DNA from: Wuchereria bancrofti | Taxonomy: Eukaryota > Nematoda > Chromadorea > Rhabditida > Onchocercidae | Length of the DNA: 10,998 bases | Reading direction: 5' to 3' | Assembly: GCA_005281725.1 (NCBI GenBank) | Contig: SSBO01000047.1 | Location: forward strand, 9,766 to 20,763 | In this document: piece by piece, positions 8,628 through 10,998 of the stretch | How positions within the stretch are numbered: position 1 is the first letter of the stretch | How the letters are laid out: every line of letters begins with the position of its first letter | Notes under the pieces: model-generated | Databases searched by the model: none | Told to the model about the DNA's origin: nothing | The model's input: the letters and a program-made list of their open reading frames with translations, nothing else | Translations under genes and position numbers: made by a program

Positions 8628-9618
8628 AACTGAAGTAAAGTTTAAGTTTATTTTTCTTTCAAGATTATTTAATAACCTTGTCATACTAATTTTGCTAACA
8701 ATTTTCTACAAATAGTATTAGAATAAGTAAAATTTAATGGTTAAAATTATTTGCAAACATAATTTGAAAAAGAAAAATGAAAAATTCTTTAAAAAAGCAA
8801 AAAAAAACTAAAATATCTAGACTAAACGGTTAGTTATTATAGCTTCTAATAAATGATTAAATAATTAACGATTACTGATTTTTATGATAATGAAAATGAT
8901 TATATTTAGACAAATAATACTGACGTTAAAATCAGTATTAATTGTTTAAATATAATTAGGAATTGATTTTGTTAATTAAATGTGTCAAATTTAAGATTAA
9001 AAAAACTTCAAAAAAAAAAATTAAATTTCCTAGTGAATTAATTTTTATAATATATATTTCATATATAACATTTATGAACTTTTTTTAATTTCTAAAAATT
9101 TATGATTCTTTAAATAAAAATACTTTATCAGTTCATTTATTATCATATCATTCTTCTTCATCTTTTCATGCTAAACTGCATAAAAGCTTTAAAAAAAGGG
9201 AAACGAAACGTTCAGCTTGGCTCTCTTTCTCATTCTCTCTTATTATTCTTTTTTTAATTTTTCCATTTTTTCCCATTTTTTCCAATTTTTTTGAAATAAA
9301 AGGATGAATTAAATTTTAGTATTCTTAAATTGATATTAAAGCAGATATCAATGCTAACAAAAAAAATACAATTTTTCATTTCATAATTAAATTATATAGC
9401 ACAAATGTAAAATGACATTTAAAAATATAAAAAAACTGTCTCCATAGCAGAAAAGCGCAATAAGTATTGCAGAATATGAATTTTCTTTCTTTTTTTAAAA
9501 AAAAAAGGAATGGAAAAGTTCTTTATATTTTATTTTTATATATTATAATTTTTATCTTACAGTTTTTTAATCTATTTTACAAGTTTTTAAACTCATAAAT
9601 TAATTGTTATTTATCATA
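8628..9618. repeat. Contig-overlap duplicate of 7636-8626
   Basis: This is the same sequence as 7636-8626. Unique sequence resumes at 9619. The second copy of the hairpin lies at 8897-8958. Confidence 0.93.
8897..8958 (+). ncRNA. Candidate miRNA-precursor-like hairpin (copy 2)
   Basis: This is the same hairpin as 7905-7966, shifted by 992 through the contig overlap. It is inferred to be one locus, not a two-member cluster. Confidence 0.35.
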
Positions 9619-9997
9619 GTCTTTTTTGCAAATTTTTTTTGCAATATGTCGAAATTTACAGTACCTTTTCGCTTTTACCTGAAAGTATTTTTACCTGCCT
9701 TTTTTCTTCTAGTTTCTCTTTTTATCTTATCGAAAAAAGAATCCAGTATATACAAACAATATTTGGTACCTTAAAAAATGAAACAATTTATAAAAAAAGT
9801 TTTTATAAATTGTTTTTGTTTTAAAATTAAAAATTCTTAAATTTATAGGTTTTGAATATTATATAAGTGAGATAAAATAAAATTTATGTTTTTGTTTCGT
9901 TTTTATCATTGTATTTTTAACTTTAATAGAAAATGAAAAGAGAGAGCTTTTTTAAGCAAAAATAACATTTTATTATTAATTTTTTTAACATTTCATC
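9619..9997. other. AT-rich stretch without a supported gene
   Basis: An open frame at 9639-9824 starts at TTG, lacks an ATG and splice sites, and ends in a perfect hairpin, so I do not call it. The hairpin at 9781-9815 is the only structure of note. Confidence 0.55.
9781..9815. repeat. Perfect 16-bp inverted repeat with 3-nt loop
   Basis: Bases 9781-9796 are the exact reverse complement of 9800-9815, separated by AAG. The stem is almost entirely A and T. It could form a cruciform or RNA hairpin and is too short for a typical miRNA precursor. Confidence 0.7.
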
Positions 9998-10159
9998 TCA
10001 AAAATAATATAAACATTTTTGAATTACTATTAAATGTTTCACCAATGAATTCAAATTTAATTCATCTGTTGAATTTATGTCGTGATGAACAGATGAGCGA
10101 AATGGAACTAAGAATTCGTTGTGACAATCAGATTTGATATCAATAAAAATGACAAACTT
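9998..10159 (-). other. Open frame on minus strand, possible terminal exon, unrecognised
   Basis: On the minus strand 53 codons are open from 10159 down to a TGA at 10000-9998, with a mixed composition (SDCHNEFLVPF, then FRSSVHH and STDELN) unlike the A/T-run frames nearby. There is no ATG. The only upstream AG, minus-strand CCTTTGAAAG, is a weak acceptor, so an exon is uncertain. The opposite strand also holds a 30-codon ORF (10045-10137). At most one of the two is likely to be coding. Local composition is less AT-rich than its surroundings, which could equally mark a regulatory region of the gene starting at 10434. Confidence 0.2.
10045..10137 (+). CDS. Small ORF of 30 codons, unrecognised, low confidence
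   Basis: ATG at 10045-10047 is followed by 29 more codons and TGA at 10135-10137. The residues are unusually complex for this window, with LCRDEQMSEMELRIRCDNQ in the second half. A 9-bp inverted repeat (10062-10070 with 10088-10096) sits inside it. It lies 234 bases upstream of the probable trans-splice acceptor at 10370, so in a mature mRNA processed there it would be removed. No splice sites flank it. It may be a chance ORF, or the shadow of the minus-strand open frame over the same bases. Confidence 0.2.
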   Translation: MNSNLIHLLNLCRDEQMSEMELRIRCDNQI

Positions 10160-10200
10160 TCAAAGGAGGCGGGATCATTTCATATTATTGCTCAAATTAA

Positions 10201-10310
10201 AAAAGACGAAAGAAATAAAGAAAGTGAAAGAAATAAGAAATGAGAAAAAGTAGAATAGAAGAGCTTAGAAAAGGAAAGGGTAAAAATGAAAGAATTTACA
10301 AGAGAGACAA
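10201..10310 (+). repeat. Purine-rich tract upstream of the gene at 10434
   Basis: About 85 percent of 110 bases are A or G on the + strand (17 pyrimidines), with repeated GAAAGAAA-like words. The tract lies just upstream of the splice acceptor and first exon, so it could belong to a promoter or outron. That role is inference from position only. Confidence 0.6.
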
Positions 10311-10358
10311 ATAGTCATTTGAGGAAGAACAATTCTTGGGCCTCATTTCTTTTCTGGC

Positions 10359-10370
10359 TCTTTTTTCCAG
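10359..10370 (+). promoter_or_regulatory. 3' splice acceptor, probable spliced-leader trans-splice site
   Basis: A pyrimidine tract ending TTTTTTCCAG (AG at 10369-10370) precedes the first coding exon by 63 bases. No ATG occurs between the acceptor and 10434, and an in-frame TAA lies at 10389-10391. An acceptor just 5' of the initiator ATG, with no upstream coding exon to join, is what a trans-spliced nematode gene shows. A cis-spliced 5' UTR intron is the alternative. Confidence 0.5.
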
Positions 10371-10433
10371 CCAAGTAATAATCTGGCTTAACAACCTCAA
10401 TATACTTCAAATTGTTTGTTTTTCATTGCAACT

Positions 10434-10545
10434 ATGGGAACAACAAATTGGTTGTTGCGTATGATAAAAGTTATAATTATCATTGTAACTATTACGACAA
10501 CAACAACAATAACAGCAAATTTATATGATCATTTGGATAATTCAA
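10434..10545 (+). CDS. First coding exon of a secreted or membrane protein gene (partial, unrecognised)
   Basis: ATG at 10434 begins 37 codons plus one base, ending at a strong GTAAGT donor (10546-10551), so the intron is phase 1. It is the first ATG after the acceptor at 10370, and an in-frame TAA at 10389-10391 closes the upstream frame, which fixes the start. The encoded N-terminus looks like a signal peptide: a basic region with Arg9 and Lys12, a hydrophobic core of Val and Ile at 13-20, a Thr-rich stretch at 21-27 and Ala28 as a likely cleavage site, followed by NLYDHLDNS. A signal anchor is possible. The product probably enters the secretory pathway. The rest of the gene lies beyond the window, and no family can be named from 37 residues. 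It runs in the same direction as exons A and B but starts its own protein. Confidence 0.72.
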
Positions 10546-10998
10546 GTAAGTTATATATTTTATGCTAATTAATATTTAAATATTGTAATTTATCTTTATT
10601 TTTTAACATTTAATCTAATATAAAATTGGTGGATAAAAAATTTAGGCCAAAAGTTTAGAAAAATTACATTAATTAGCATATTGTCGACAATAAAAATTAT
10701 TTGAGTAGGAAAAAGAGTTCGATAAAATATTACATACGACATTGTCGCTTTTTTCTATAAATATTTCCTGGACAATGCTGCTTTTTAGAAATGTATGTAA
10801 AAAAAAGTGGTTAACATTTGTCTATATAGCTCAAGATGTCTGATAAATTGATGAAATGAAGAATTGATATCAAACATATTTTATATCGTATGATAGAGTT
10901 ATTCGTTTGCCTGTGAAATAAACAAGTAAAAAAAATTAATATTTTCAATTAATTTGATTTAATTTCACTTCAAATTTATTATTCTTTTTTATGAACTA
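10546..10998 (+). other. First intron of the signal-peptide gene (5' part)
   Basis: It begins GTAAGTTATAT and runs AT-rich to the window end. CTTTTTAG near 10790 resembles an acceptor, but GTATG and then a TAA follow within about 10 bases, so no second exon is called. At least 453 bases of intron are present if no exon was missed. Confidence 0.6.

Noticed and set aside
9639..9824. A 61-codon open frame
   Set aside because: It begins at TTG, has no ATG or splice sites, and its 3' end is the perfect hairpin at 9781-9815.
1..10998. tRNA, rRNA, CRISPR array, or bacterial operon
   Set aside because: No tRNA T-loop or A/B box pair, no rRNA-like sequence, no regularly spaced repeats and no prokaryotic gene structure were seen. 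The only large repeats are the contig overlaps.

Overview
This window looks like draft, AT-rich genomic DNA from an invertebrate animal. A nematode is my best guess, because of the very AT-rich introns, the T-rich ...AG acceptors and the acceptor placed just upstream of a start codon; this is inference and no gene was identified to species. There is no prokaryotic organisation: no operons, ribosome binding sites or long ORFs. Coding sequence occurs only as short spliced exons in long non-coding DNA.

The main structural fact is that four single N bases (1541, 3268, 4951, 8627) join contigs whose ends overlap and were not merged. Sequence left of each N is repeated right of it: 1-1540 = 1542-3081; 2211-3267 = 3269-4325; 4769-4950 = 4952-5133; 7636-8626 = 8628-9618. 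The offsets are constant, so there is no net indel inside any pair. About 3.77 kb, a third of the window, is therefore redundant. A collapsed path is 1542-2210, 3269-4768, 4952-7635, 8628-10998, about 7.2 kb of distinct sequence.

Layout after collapsing: (1) two internal phase-0 exons of an unrecognised + strand gene. The first encodes 87 residues of Ser/Gln/Pro-rich low-complexity sequence; the second encodes 55 codons and has an in-frame TGA at codon 16. They are seen two and three times because of the duplication. (2) A long AT-rich stretch (about 3969-10000 in window coordinates) with no convincing exon, but with microsatellites, palindromes and several hairpins, including a 27-bp near-perfect stem at 7905-7966. 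(3) A 160-base stretch near 10000-10160 of higher complexity, open on both strands. (4) A purine-rich block, a strong 3' splice acceptor at 10370, a 63-nt leader and the first coding exon (10434-10545) of a second + strand gene that starts with a signal peptide and runs out of the window.

The two genes are read in the same direction, and nothing in the sequence links their functions. I do not see a new biological system here. The observations most worth checking are the unmerged contig overlaps, the in-frame stop in an otherwise well-formed exon, the miRNA-precursor-like hairpin and the probable trans-splice acceptor.
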